Positions 1 to 7,478 are shown, counted from the first letter of the stretch. The stretch is 16,921 nucleotides of DNA from Candidatus Omnitrophota bacterium (GCA_024653845.1 JANLHA010000164.1:1-16921); one strand, 5' to 3'. Made by a program: numbers and translations. Notes: generated by a model from the sequence alone, not told the origin.

Positions 1-2
1 AA

Positions 3-173
3 CAGAAGCGAGGCGGAGAACAGAAAGAGTATGAAGAAATCAAAACAGAGCTTGTTGAGGGACTTACGGCTCTGCAGCAACAACAGGCTTTGTTGGCAAG
101 GATTTCCGAAATTCAACAAAAAACAAAAATCGAAGTTAATGAAGATCTCTTAGAAAAAGTGTACGAGGAGTAA
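3..173 (+). CDS. C-terminal end of an upstream protein, possibly a parvulin/SurA-type chaperone (partial)
   Basis: The window opens inside a gene. The frame from base 3 reads 56 residues to a TAA at 171-173. The tail is charged, helical and Gln/Glu/Lys-rich, ending KTKIEVNEDLLEKVYEE. A helix of the type 'IKTELVEGL...ARISEIQQK' followed by 'I.VNEDLL' resembles the C-terminus of periplasmic PPIC-type prolyl isomerases (SurA/PrsA-like), in which a last helix leads to 'I.IN...L'. No catalytic domain is visible, so this is a guess. The stop lies four bases before the CpaB start and the gene's last codons carry the CpaB ribosome-binding site (GAGGAG), so the two genes are probably co-transcribed. 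Confidence 0.6.
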   Translation, partial: QKRGGEQKEYEEIKTELVEGLTALQQQQALLARISEIQQKTKIEVNEDLLEKVYEE

Positions 174-177
174 TGGC

Positions 178-984
178 ATGAATCTCGAAAATAAAAAACA
201 AATTCTCATTGTTTTGATGGCTGTGGGGTTGGGGTTGGTGGCTGCGCTTTTGACAGGGAACCACATCCAAGACAGCATCAAGAAAGAAACGGCTCGTTTA
301 TCTGAGGAATTTGAAAAAACACAGGTGCAACCCTTGGTTCGAGAGCTGGGAGATCTTCGTAAAGAGGTCGAACGACTGAAAGAGGCTCCTCCCGTCGTGG
401 TTCAACAGGGCGAAGGGGAAGAGGGTGAGGCGCCCGCAGTTCCTAAGTCGTCTTTGGCGTTGCGTACTCCAGCGGGTAAGAGAGCTTATACGGTGATGAT
501 TGATTCTTTGTCGGCGGTTGGTGGTCTGATTAATCCTGGAGACTACATTGATATCATTGCTCATATGCAAATGCCGGATCCTTTAGATGAAAGCAGTCAA
601 GAAAATATTACGTCGATGATTTTCCAAAACGTTCAAGTTTTAGCCGTAGGAACGAATTTCCAGGCTCCAGGTGGTTATGAGGCTCAGCAGGCTGCAGGAG
701 CATTAAATATTACATTAGCCATGTCTCCGGAAGAGGCGGGTCTCATGTCATTCATTGAGAAAAATGGACAAATGAAATTGGTGTTGCGTCCCCCCGCAGA
801 AACAGAAACAACGATTTTGCAAGCAGCCACATGGAGTACGTTGGCGGATTACGTTTTTGAAAAACAAGGAACGGAGTTGGTGATCCCTCGTTCAAGGGCC
901 GTGATTGAAGCTGTTTCAACGCCTCAAAAAGAAGAGGTTAAGCCATTTATTTCGATTTTCCAGGGCGGTCGCCAGGTTAATTAA
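178..984 (+). CDS. cpaB: Tad pilus assembly protein CpaB/RcpC
   Basis: This 268-residue protein is a periplasmic Tad component thought to work with the secretin, anchored in the inner membrane by one N-terminal helix (about residues 9-26). A charged coiled-coil-like stretch follows (about 35-70), then a Pro/Glu linker, then the RcpC/CpaB domain from about 97 to 260, recognisable by PAGKRAYTVMIDSL, VGGLINPGDYIDIIA and FQNVQVLAVG. The usual first half of the SAF domain (the 'VVVAARDIPAG' type segment) is not visible; the coiled coil and linker sit in its place. The ATG at 178 has GAGGAG seven bases upstream. It lies directly before the secretin gene, as in Caulobacter-type cpaBC order. Family assignment is firm; the missing SAF half is my reading. 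Confidence 0.9.
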   Translation: MNLENKKQILIVLMAVGLGLVAALLTGNHIQDSIKKETARLSEEFEKTQVQPLVRELGDLRKEVERLKEAPPVVVQQGEGEEGEAPAVPKSSLALRTPAGKRAYTVMIDSLSAVGGLINPGDYIDIIAHMQMPDPLDESSQENITSMIFQNVQVLAVGTNFQAPGGYEAQQAAGALNITLAMSPEEAGLMSFIEKNGQMKLVLRPPAETETTILQAATWSTLADYVFEKQGTELVIPRSRAVIEAVSTPQKEEVKPFISIFQGGRQVN

Positions 985-1052
985 TTTCGGGAATCCCTCG
1001 CAAGAATTGAAGCTTGTTTTAACGACATCTTCCTTTAAGGAGACCTCAGAAT

Positions 1053-2921
1053 ATGAGAAGGATTGAAAGAATATTTAAAAAGAGCGCGTGTTGGAGCCTT
1101 TGTTTAACTCTGGTTTTGTCGCTCAGTCTTCCCTTTGAAGCAGGAGCGGTTCTGCAAGATGTGGTTGATTCTCGAGAAACCCAAGACCTTCTACTTTATC
1201 CAGGAGACCTTGTTGCGTTGAAAGTTTATTCGTTGACTCGAATTGCGATCAGTCGACCGGGAATTGTAGAAATTGCTAACGCGGATGTTAATGAGCTTTT
1301 ATTTGTAGGGCAAGCTGTCGGGGAAACTCAAATTTTTATCTGGGATGAATATGGTAAAAGAGTTATTCGAGCCAGAGTCATGGAAGAAGATCTGGATTTG
1401 ATAGTTGATCGATTGAAGAGCTTGATGGCAGCTAGCGAAATCGTTGGCGTGAAATTGGAAAAGAACGAACAAGAGCGAAGAATTATTGCCACGGGAAACC
1501 TTCCACAGCTTAAAGTGCTTGAGTTTCAGGCGGTTGCAAAAGATTTAGAGAGGTTTGTTATCAATTTGGTTAAAAAAGAAGACGATTTGATTGCAATCGA
1601 CGCCCAAGTCACAGAGCTTAATACAACATTGACGAAGGAGTTAGGGTTTGATTGGTCAACGAGTTCATCTGCGGGTGGCCTTAAGTTTGACTACGAAGAA
1701 ACACTGCCAACGTTTTCTGGGAATGTTAAAGAGTGGATTAAGCTTGGAGATTTCGAACGTACCAATTTTATCAAAGCGACCATTAACGCCCTGATTCAGG
1801 AGGGCAAGGGGCGAGTTCTTTCCAAGCCTAGTATCGTTGTCACAGATGGAGAAGAGGCAAGCTTCTTAGTGGGCGGTGAAATTCCGATTCGTACAACCAC
1901 CACAAGTACGGGCGGAGCTAGCGCACAAGAGAACGTCACTTTTAAATCTTACGGAATTGATTTAACTGTCACCCCGGCCATTCGCGAAGGAAGAATTGAT
2001 CTTATTGTTAACATTGTCATCCGAGACATTGATGCCGCAAATGCTGTTGGAGATGATGTGGCCTTTACAACTCGTACGGCCACGACAAGGCTTTTCTTAA
2101 ATGATTCTCAGACGGTTGTGATCGCGGGGTTAATCAAGCATAATAGCAGTGAAAGCGTAAGGCGAGTTCCGTTATTGAGTGCTATTCCTGTCGTCGGGCT
2201 TTTATTCCGCAGTAAAAAGACACCGTCGACTACGCAAGATCAAGAGGTTGTCATTACGCTTACGCCGCGTATTGTGAAACGTCAACCAATAATTAAAGAA
2301 GCTGTGGAAGAAGCCGTGGCTCCGGCTATTGAGAAAAAAGATGCAGAACCTGTGAAGGATTCTGTAGCTTCTGCTGTCGAGGAAGGTGTGCCTGCTACAC
2401 AATTAGAGGAGGCAGGTGCTCCCGTGGTTGAGGCCAAATCTTTCGACCCTTCGTCTTCGAGAGCGCTTGTGATGACTGAAGAGGAATTTATGTCTGAGCT
2501 TTCTGCGGGAGAGGTGGCGCCAAACCCATCAAATGAAGAAACCGAGGTCTTGGAAGAAAATCTCAGTGTTGAGATAGAGCCAACATTGGAATTTCCTCCC
2601 GAGGAAGGTGTATCAGAAAATACTGTTCCGTCAAATGAACAATCTGAAAATTACATCCAAGCGGTTAAAGGCCTTATCCTTGACAATATTTCTTTTCCTG
2701 ATGAGGCTCGAGAGAATGGATGGTCGGGAGTGGCTGTTCTTAATTTTAAGATTCTCAAAGATGGCAGCATTAAAGATGTGGTCGTTAAAGAATCTTCGGG
2801 GCAGCAAATTCTTGATGACGATGCTCTCAGTACAGTTCAAATGTTGGCGCCTTTTGATCCGCTTCCAGAAGATTTGGGCGTAGAAGAACTTGAAGTCACA
2901 ATTCCTGTGGAATATCAATAA
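1053..2921 (+). CDS. cpaC: Tad outer-membrane secretin CpaC/RcpA fused to a C-terminal TonB domain
   Basis: This 622-residue protein forms the outer-membrane channel for the Tad pilus. It has a signal peptide (hydrophobic core residues 12-26, likely cleavage after AGA at 32), the pilus-type secretin N-terminal domain (about 44-115, LYPGDLVALKVYSLTRIAIS), a BON/N1-like region (about 120-175), and the secretin barrel (about 180-410) with GRVLSKPSIVVTDGEEASFL near 254, VPLLSAIPVVGLLF near 372 and VVITLTPRIV near 400. Typical CpaC proteins end about here. This one continues with an acidic Ala/Glu/Val/Pro linker (411-530) and a complete TonB C-terminal domain (about 533-622): FPDEARENGWSG, FKILKDGSIKDVVV, SSGQQILDDDAL, and a final strand VTIPVEYQ. 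The ATG at 1053 has AAGGAGA nine bases upstream. Confidence 0.94.
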   Translation: MRRIERIFKKSACWSLCLTLVLSLSLPFEAGAVLQDVVDSRETQDLLLYPGDLVALKVYSLTRIAISRPGIVEIANADVNELLFVGQAVGETQIFIWDEYGKRVIRARVMEEDLDLIVDRLKSLMAASEIVGVKLEKNEQERRIIATGNLPQLKVLEFQAVAKDLERFVINLVKKEDDLIAIDAQVTELNTTLTKELGFDWSTSSSAGGLKFDYEETLPTFSGNVKEWIKLGDFERTNFIKATINALIQEGKGRVLSKPSIVVTDGEEASFLVGGEIPIRTTTTSTGGASAQENVTFKSYGIDLTVTPAIREGRIDLIVNIVIRDIDAANAVGDDVAFTTRTATTRLFLNDSQTVVIAGLIKHNSSESVRRVPLLSAIPVVGLLFRSKKTPSTTQDQEVVITLTPRIVKRQPIIKEAVEEAVAPAIEKKDAEPVKDSVASAVEEGVPATQLEEAGAPVVEAKSFDPSSSRALVMTEEEFMSELSAGEVAPNPSNEETEVLEENLSVEIEPTLEFPPEEGVSENTVPSNEQSENYIQAVKGLILDNISFPDEARENGWSGVAVLNFKILKDGSIKDVVVKESSGQQILDDDALSTVQMLAPFDPLPEDLGVEELEVTIPVEYQ

Positions 2922-2963
2922 TATAAATTTTTTATTCACCCCTTCTTAGAATTCTCTCCAAGA

Positions 2964-5132
2964 ATGAATTCAAAAACCATCACAGTTTTCAGCAATAAAG
3001 GCGGCGTTGGAAAAACGTTCATTTCCGTTAACCTAGCAACGGCTCTGGCCCTGGCTGGGAAAAGGGTGTTGTTGGTGGATTTGGATTTTCTGGGGGGGCA
3101 TGACATGGCTCGAATGTTGAATTTGAAGCCGCGTTATGCTTTGGCGAATCTTCTTTCCGAAGTGGAAAGAACAGAAGATCCAGAGCTTATCAAAAAATAT
3201 GTTATTTCGCATTCTTCGGGATTGGATTTTCTCCCCGCTGTTATTCAGACGCGGCAGACGGGATACATTACCTCCGACAACATTAAGCCATTTTTTAAAA
3301 AAGCCAATCAAGTTTATGACTATATTGTTGTCGACGGAGGAAAAGCCTTTAGTGAGACCCTCCTTGCTGTTTTAGATAGCTCGAATCTTGTTTTGCTCGT
3401 GGCAACGCCAGATGTCCTTGCCGTTTATCAATTGAAGTGGTGTTTAGACACTCTTCAAAAGCTTCATTTTCCCATCAAAATGGTGAAGTTGATTTTGAAC
3501 CGCGCAGAAAGTCGAGGCGGTGTCGCCTGGCAAGAAGTGCGTACGGTTTTGGATAGCGAAATCTTTGGCCGAATTCCCTCTGATGGCCGGATTGTCGGAA
3601 CGGCGCTTAATAAGGGTGTTCCGTGCGTTATTGATTCTCCGAAGAGCCCTGTTGCCGAAGCGTTTCGAAAGCTTGCCAAAGACTTAGAACCAGAAGAGAT
3701 TTATGTACAAGCGACCGAAGTCCAGCAAGAACGAAAAGTGGAAGATCTTGAAAAGCCTGGAGAAGATTTTTGGGAAAAATTTGGGATCACTCAAGAAAAT
3801 GCTCCTGGCTCTGGCGAAGTTTATGCTAAAGAAGAAGATGAGGTTGTTGCTCTCAAGCGGAATATTCATGAAAAGCTTGTTGAGCGACTGCATGTGGAAG
3901 ATTTGAGTCCTGAAACTCTCAGTGACCCTAAAAAAGCTTTTGAATTGCGAGAATCGGCAAAGAAGATTGTCGCGAATCTTTTGCTCGAAGAAAAAGGTGG
4001 AATGATCGCGTCTCATGAAGAGCGCTCTCGCATTGTTAAAGAGATTGTCGACGAAGCGCTGGGGTTGGGCGCTCTGGAAGAATTTTTGGCTGATCCGGAC
4101 GTGAGCGATATCATGGTCAATAGCAAAGAAGAGGTCTATGTTGAAAAAAGCGGCAAATTGATTCTGACGAACAAAAAATTTGTTTCCGACGAACAGGTGC
4201 GTGCCATCATTGATCGTATCATTGCTCCGCTGGGAAGACGTATTGATGAGTCTGTTCCGATGGTGGACGCGCGCTTGCCTGACGGATCCCGATTCAATGC
4301 GATTATCCCTCCATTGTCTTTGAATGGGCCCATGGTCACGATTCGTAAGTTTGGGGTTGAACGGTTGGAAATGAATGATCTTCTTGAGAAATTTCATAGT
4401 CTTGATACCCCGATGCTTGATTTTTTAAAGGCTTCGGTGTTGGGTCGTCGAAATATCATTGTTTCTGGAGGTACGGGTGCCGGGAAAACAACGCTTCTCA
4501 ATGTCATTTCTTCTTTTATCCCCGATGGGGAACGCATCATCACGATTGAAGACGCTGCAGAGTTGCGTTTGAAAAAAAGCCACTGGGGCCGGTTGGAATC
4601 TCGTCCGATGAACGTCGAAGGCAAGGGTGCAATCACCATTCGAGATTTATTTATCAACACTCTTCGTATGCGCCCCGACCGGATCATCATTGGGGAATGT
4701 CGTGGTCCTGAAGTTTTGGACATGCTTCAAGCGATGAACACGGGACACGACGGATCCATGACGACATTGCATGCGAACTCAACTCGTGATGTGATGGTGC
4801 GGATGAGTTCTATGATTTTGTTGAGTGGGATTGAGCTGCCTGTCCGAGCAATCAATGAAATGATTGCCTCAGCGATTGATCTGATTGTCCATATTGCGCG
4901 TTTTTCCGACGGGAGTCGTAAGCTCACGGGAATCTCTGAAGTCATTGGCTTGAAAGAAGACCACCAGGTTCATCTGGAAGATATTTTTGTCTTCAAGCCA
5001 CAAGGTCGTGATGAGCAGGGTCGTCTTAAAGGAATATTTGAGCCTACCGGGAAAATTCCACAGTTTTATGATGAGCTTGTTTCCATGGGGCTTGATTTGA
5101 AAAAGTCCAGTTTTGAAAAAATCCCTTCATAA
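2964..5132 (+). CDS. CpaE (TadZ)-CpaF (TadA) fusion ATPase
   Basis: Two Tad cytoplasmic ATPases appear as one 722-residue protein. Residues 1-245 are a ParA/MinD-type domain: deviant Walker A KGGVGKT (K12 and K17) and LLVDLDF (D39, D41). This is the TadZ/CpaE part that localises the machine, without the N-terminal receiver-like domain seen in CpaE. After an acidic linker (about 245-290), residues 290-722 are the VirB11-like secretion ATPase: IMVNSKEEVYVE (383 on), GRRIDESVPMVDARLPDGS (424 on), Walker A GGTGAGKTT (502-510), arginine-rich LRMRPDRIIIGECRG with E578, and TLHANS with H603. Motifs of both halves look intact. No good Shine-Dalgarno site precedes the ATG. In most Tad loci cpaE and cpaF are separate neighbours, so the fusion keeps known order. 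Confidence 0.95.
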   Translation: MNSKTITVFSNKGGVGKTFISVNLATALALAGKRVLLVDLDFLGGHDMARMLNLKPRYALANLLSEVERTEDPELIKKYVISHSSGLDFLPAVIQTRQTGYITSDNIKPFFKKANQVYDYIVVDGGKAFSETLLAVLDSSNLVLLVATPDVLAVYQLKWCLDTLQKLHFPIKMVKLILNRAESRGGVAWQEVRTVLDSEIFGRIPSDGRIVGTALNKGVPCVIDSPKSPVAEAFRKLAKDLEPEEIYVQATEVQQERKVEDLEKPGEDFWEKFGITQENAPGSGEVYAKEEDEVVALKRNIHEKLVERLHVEDLSPETLSDPKKAFELRESAKKIVANLLLEEKGGMIASHEERSRIVKEIVDEALGLGALEEFLADPDVSDIMVNSKEEVYVEKSGKLILTNKKFVSDEQVRAIIDRIIAPLGRRIDESVPMVDARLPDGSRFNAIIPPLSLNGPMVTIRKFGVERLEMNDLLEKFHSLDTPMLDFLKASVLGRRNIIVSGGTGAGKTTLLNVISSFIPDGERIITIEDAAELRLKKSHWGRLESRPMNVEGKGAITIRDLFINTLRMRPDRIIIGECRGPEVLDMLQAMNTGHDGSMTTLHANSTRDVMVRMSSMILLSGIELPVRAINEMIASAIDLIVHIARFSDGSRKLTGISEVIGLKEDHQVHLEDIFVFKPQGRDEQGRLKGIFEPTGKIPQFYDELVSMGLDLKKSSFEKIPS

Positions 5133-5135
5133 TTT

Positions 5136-5480
5136 GTGCAAATTCTAAATCATACAAAGAAGACCTTGATTGCGAAGCGAGCCATTATTGCTGATACAGC
5201 GATTTCTCGTTTGGTGGGGCTTTTGAATCGCTCTTCGTTGAATGAAGACGAAGCCTTAGTCATTACAGATTGTCGATCGATTCATATGTTTTTTATGAGG
5301 TTTCCAATTGATGTGATTTTTGTTGATCGAGCTGAGCGTGTCATAGGAATTGTTAAAAATATTAAACCTTTTCAAGTGAGTCCTTATTTCTGGCGCTCCC
5401 GATATGTTGTTGAGCTTTTTCCGGGAGCCATTGAAAGTTCTCAAACCATGCTTGGCGATTTGATTCAAATTGAAAAATGA
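5136..5480 (+). CDS. DUF192 family small protein
   Basis: This 114-residue protein starts at GTG three bases after the stop of the CpaE-CpaF fusion, so it is probably translationally coupled; no Shine-Dalgarno site is visible. Family features are the opening ILNHTKKTLI, the 'SRLVGLLNRSSL' segment (family: R..GLM.R..L), the core SIHMFFMRFPIDVIFVD (family: I.MWFMK.PIDVIFLD) and VVELFPGAIE (family: VLELPAG). The length is normal for a DUF192 domain alone, and there is no signal peptide. The biochemical function of this family is unknown. Its place directly behind the secretion ATPase suggests a link to Tad function, but that is inference. Confidence 0.88.
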   Translation: MQILNHTKKTLIAKRAIIADTAISRLVGLLNRSSLNEDEALVITDCRSIHMFFMRFPIDVIFVDRAERVIGIVKNIKPFQVSPYFWRSRYVVELFPGAIESSQTMLGDLIQIEK

Positions 5481-5504
5481 TGGGATTATGTAAGGATTTA
5501 TTTT

Positions 5505-5555
5505 AGAATGGACATTGTTTTATAAAAAGTTTTGTGATAAGATAATGTCCATTCT
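5505..5555 (+). repeat. Perfect 12-bp inverted repeat around a promoter (candidate operator)
   Basis: Arms AGAATGGACATT (5505-5516) and AATGTCCATTCT (5544-5555) are exact reverse complements separated by 27 bases. The right arm ends nine bases before the ATG of the helix-turn-helix protein. There is no T-tract after the second arm and the loop is long, so it does not look like a terminator. The -35 and -10 elements of a plausible promoter fall between the arms, which suits an operator bound by a dimer. Which protein binds is unknown; the downstream product is the obvious candidate. Confidence 0.6.
5515..5543 (+). promoter_or_regulatory. Putative sigma70 promoter for the 572-residue protein
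   Basis: TTGTTT (5515-5520), a 17-base spacer and an extended -10, TGaTAAGAT (-10 hexamer 5538-5543), fit a housekeeping promoter of moderate strength. Transcription would start near 5550, inside the right arm of the inverted repeat, giving a short leader. The -35 overlaps the left arm by two bases and the -10 abuts the right arm. Confidence 0.45.
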
Positions 5556-5564
5556 GGAAAAATT

Positions 5565-7283
5565 ATGGGAATTCCACACAAACTTACTCCTGAAGTTATC
5601 CGATTGATTATTCAAAAAAAGAGTCTCTCTCCTGACTTGAGTTGTCGTAAATTATGTGAAATCGTTGAGCAGGAATTTGATTTAAGGCTTTCTAAGTCAG
5701 CTATTAATGTTATTTTGAAAGATGCAAGGTTGAGTAGCCCGGTTGGGCGTCGCTCTGATGAGGGGAGACGATCCTTTGAAATCCCTCAACAAAAGAAAGC
5801 CCAGCTTCTTCACTCCACAGAAAAATTTCTAGACTCCTCTCGTCCCTTGCAAGAGATTCCTGAGAAAAGCCTTCCTCATGTTGTCCCCGTAAAAATTGTA
5901 ATCGAAACTTCTCCTCATGAACCATTGTCTGAATCTGTTTTTGGGGTTTTTGGAGCTGGAGATGTTGGCTCTGATTTAGGTGTGCCTTGCGACAGGGCAG
6001 GTGCTATTTTTCTAAAGGCCACAGAGTGGATGTTTCGTTCAGATGTGTTGTGGGTAGAAGCCCTAGCTCAAATTTTTCCAGATTTATCTTCGTCCGACGG
6101 GAGGGTCTTGGGTGAGCTGATCGCGTTGTTGCCCGTATTTGATTTTTATCGCCCTGAAGATGTTTTGGAATATTCTCAAAATGGATTGTGGGCGCTTTGT
6201 GACGTGGACCCCGCGCATGGAAAAACCATCGTCGAAAAATTCGGTTCTCAAGTTTTTGAGAAAAAGAATTTTGAGAAATTTTATACAGTTTTTCCGTCGA
6301 GACTTGTCGAGGTCCGATATTTTGTTCTTGTTTTGGAAGACGGAACAGAAATTTATTTTGATGCGCAGCTTTTTTCTCTTGCCTCTCCTCAATCAAGGCC
6401 AGCGTCTTTTTCTCCCTTTGAGAAAGCGGCCAATTTCATAGCGCAGTCGTTGATTCGTTCTCAATCCCCAATGATTTTTTGTCTTGATCAAGGGGAAGAA
6501 TCTTTTTCTTTGCAGCTGCAAAATCTCGTCGCAGGTTGCGAACAAATCAAGGGGAAGAGACCTATAAAAATTCAATGCTACGACGGTAATGAAAAGTTGT
6601 TAACCGCCTTTGATTTGATTCGGGATCAGCGCAGATTTTTTATGATCGGTGTCTATTCTTGGCAGAAAAATCTTTTTGAAAAGATTCTAGGGGGAGTCCA
6701 AAATCGAGGAAAATCTTTTTTGATGAAAGCAGAGCCTCTCAATTGCCAGCTTGTTTGTCAGGAGGTTTTGGTGTCTTTGGAAGACCTTAACCAATTGGGA
6801 TTAAAGGCTTTTCGAGGAGTTGTTTTGGAGGGTGGGGCGTCTGAAAAATCAGGCGAAGCAGCCAAGAGGCTTATTTTGACTAATGTCCCGGAGGGAATGC
6901 TTTCTTCTGAAGGGGTTGTGAGATCTTATTTGAAGAAATGGATGTATGGTCAACCTGTAGAAAGTTCTATTAACGACTTAAGTGATTTTAATAAAAAGGC
7001 TTACGAGAAGACTGATTCAGGGTGGACAATGTCCAAAATGCTTACCCATTATTGTCAAAAATATTTTTTTGCAGGCGCTTCATTAGACGAAGAAGATATA
7101 AAAACACACATTTATGCTCTTGGGGGATTCTTGAAGAGTGAAAAGAATTTTTTAAAAGCGACATTAAATTTGGATAAAAATCGTTCTTCGTCAATTGATC
7201 TCAAGCGTGCCGCCCAAATTTTGAATCAAAATGAAATTCATGATTTTCAGGGCCGAAGGGTCTGGGTTGATTTGAAAGAATAG
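5565..7283 (+). CDS. Unrecognised 572-residue protein: N-terminal helix-turn-helix, body resembling a diverged transposase
   Basis: I do not recognise this gene with certainty. Residues 6-60 (KLTPEVIRLIIQKKSLSPDL, then 'RKLCEIVEQEF' and 'LSKSAINVILKDAR') read as the kind of helix-turn-helix found at the N-terminus of IS transposases. A Ser/Pro-rich linker follows (about 62-125). The body carries spaced motifs like IS4/IS1634-type transposases: EIYFDAQLFSL (D266), IQCYDGNEKLLTAFDLI (D340; family: 'FDRG..S...F..L'), RLILTNVPEG (437 on), and 'VVRSYLKKW' (W459) followed by PVE (E466). The usual 'RW.IE' spacing is broken, so catalysis may be lost. There are no membrane segments or signal peptide. 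It has its own promoter inside an inverted repeat and no matching terminal repeat downstream. A domesticated transposase acting as regulator is one reading; a novel Tad-associated DNA-binding protein is another. Confidence 0.6.
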   Translation: MGIPHKLTPEVIRLIIQKKSLSPDLSCRKLCEIVEQEFDLRLSKSAINVILKDARLSSPVGRRSDEGRRSFEIPQQKKAQLLHSTEKFLDSSRPLQEIPEKSLPHVVPVKIVIETSPHEPLSESVFGVFGAGDVGSDLGVPCDRAGAIFLKATEWMFRSDVLWVEALAQIFPDLSSSDGRVLGELIALLPVFDFYRPEDVLEYSQNGLWALCDVDPAHGKTIVEKFGSQVFEKKNFEKFYTVFPSRLVEVRYFVLVLEDGTEIYFDAQLFSLASPQSRPASFSPFEKAANFIAQSLIRSQSPMIFCLDQGEESFSLQLQNLVAGCEQIKGKRPIKIQCYDGNEKLLTAFDLIRDQRRFFMIGVYSWQKNLFEKILGGVQNRGKSFLMKAEPLNCQLVCQEVLVSLEDLNQLGLKAFRGVVLEGGASEKSGEAAKRLILTNVPEGMLSSEGVVRSYLKKWMYGQPVESSINDLSDFNKKAYEKTDSGWTMSKMLTHYCQKYFFAGASLDEEDIKTHIYALGGFLKSEKNFLKATLNLDKNRSSSIDLKRAAQILNQNEIHDFQGRRVWVDLKE

Positions 7284-7294
7284 CAGGCTTTTGC

Positions 7295-7322
7295 TTGACA
7301 AGTTGGTCTAGGATGCTATACT
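7295..7322 (+). promoter_or_regulatory. Strong extended -10 promoter of the main pilin operon
   Basis: TTGACA (7295-7300) is a perfect -35; a 16-base spacer leads to TATACT (7317-7322) preceded by TG at 7314-7315, an extended -10. This is the best promoter in the window. Initiation would be near 7329, leaving about 155 untranslated bases before the first pilin ATG at 7484. It starts 12 bases after the stop of the preceding gene. Confidence 0.8.
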
Positions 7323-7379
7323 TGGAACACGTTATAAATTAATTTCTTTGACAATCTCTTTTGAGAGATGAATCGTTCT

Positions 7380-7401
7380 CCTGCAAATATGCAGGTTTTT
7401 T
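7380..7401 (+). terminator. Terminator-like attenuator hairpin in the pilin leader
   Basis: CCTGCA-AATA-TGCAGG (7380-7395) is a perfect 6-bp stem with a four-base loop, followed at once by six T residues (7396-7401). It has intrinsic-terminator form and lies about 50 bases after the predicted start of transcription and 83 bases before the first pilin start codon, so readthrough would be needed for pilin expression from this promoter. The upstream TCTC at 7377-7380 overlaps the stem base and could pair with GAGA in the preceding hairpin. Confidence 0.6.
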
Positions 7402-7473
7402 CAATAGAAACCCGTTGCGGGGTAAATCCACTTCAAGGTTGAAGAAGTTGGGGACGAGTGACCCGTGGCGCAT

Positions 7474-7478
7474 GGGAG
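7474..7478 (+). promoter_or_regulatory. Ribosome-binding site that fixes the P1 start
   Basis: GGGAG lies five bases before ATG 7484. It favours the short 53-residue P1 product over any longer form beginning further upstream in the structured leader, whose extra residues (many basic and aromatic) would be unlike any Flp prepilin leader. Confidence 0.65.

Noticed and set aside
3684..4397. 237-residue antisense open frame opposite the CpaE-CpaF gene
   Set aside because: It lies fully within highly conserved ATPase sequence; its Phe/Asn/Arg-rich product is typical of a reverse-strand shadow.
5505..5555. Inverted repeat as a transcription terminator or as an IS terminal repeat
   Set aside because: The loop is 27 bases and no T-tract follows; neither arm occurs again after the 572-residue gene, so it does not bound an element.
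7023..7035. TGGAC-AAT-GTCCA near the end of the 572-residue gene as a second operator
   Set aside because: It shares only eight bases (AATGTCCA) with one arm of the upstream repeat and lies inside coding sequence; chance is a sufficient explanation.
7348..7353. Second TTGACA as another pilin promoter
   Set aside because: No acceptable -10 hexamer lies 15-19 bases downstream.
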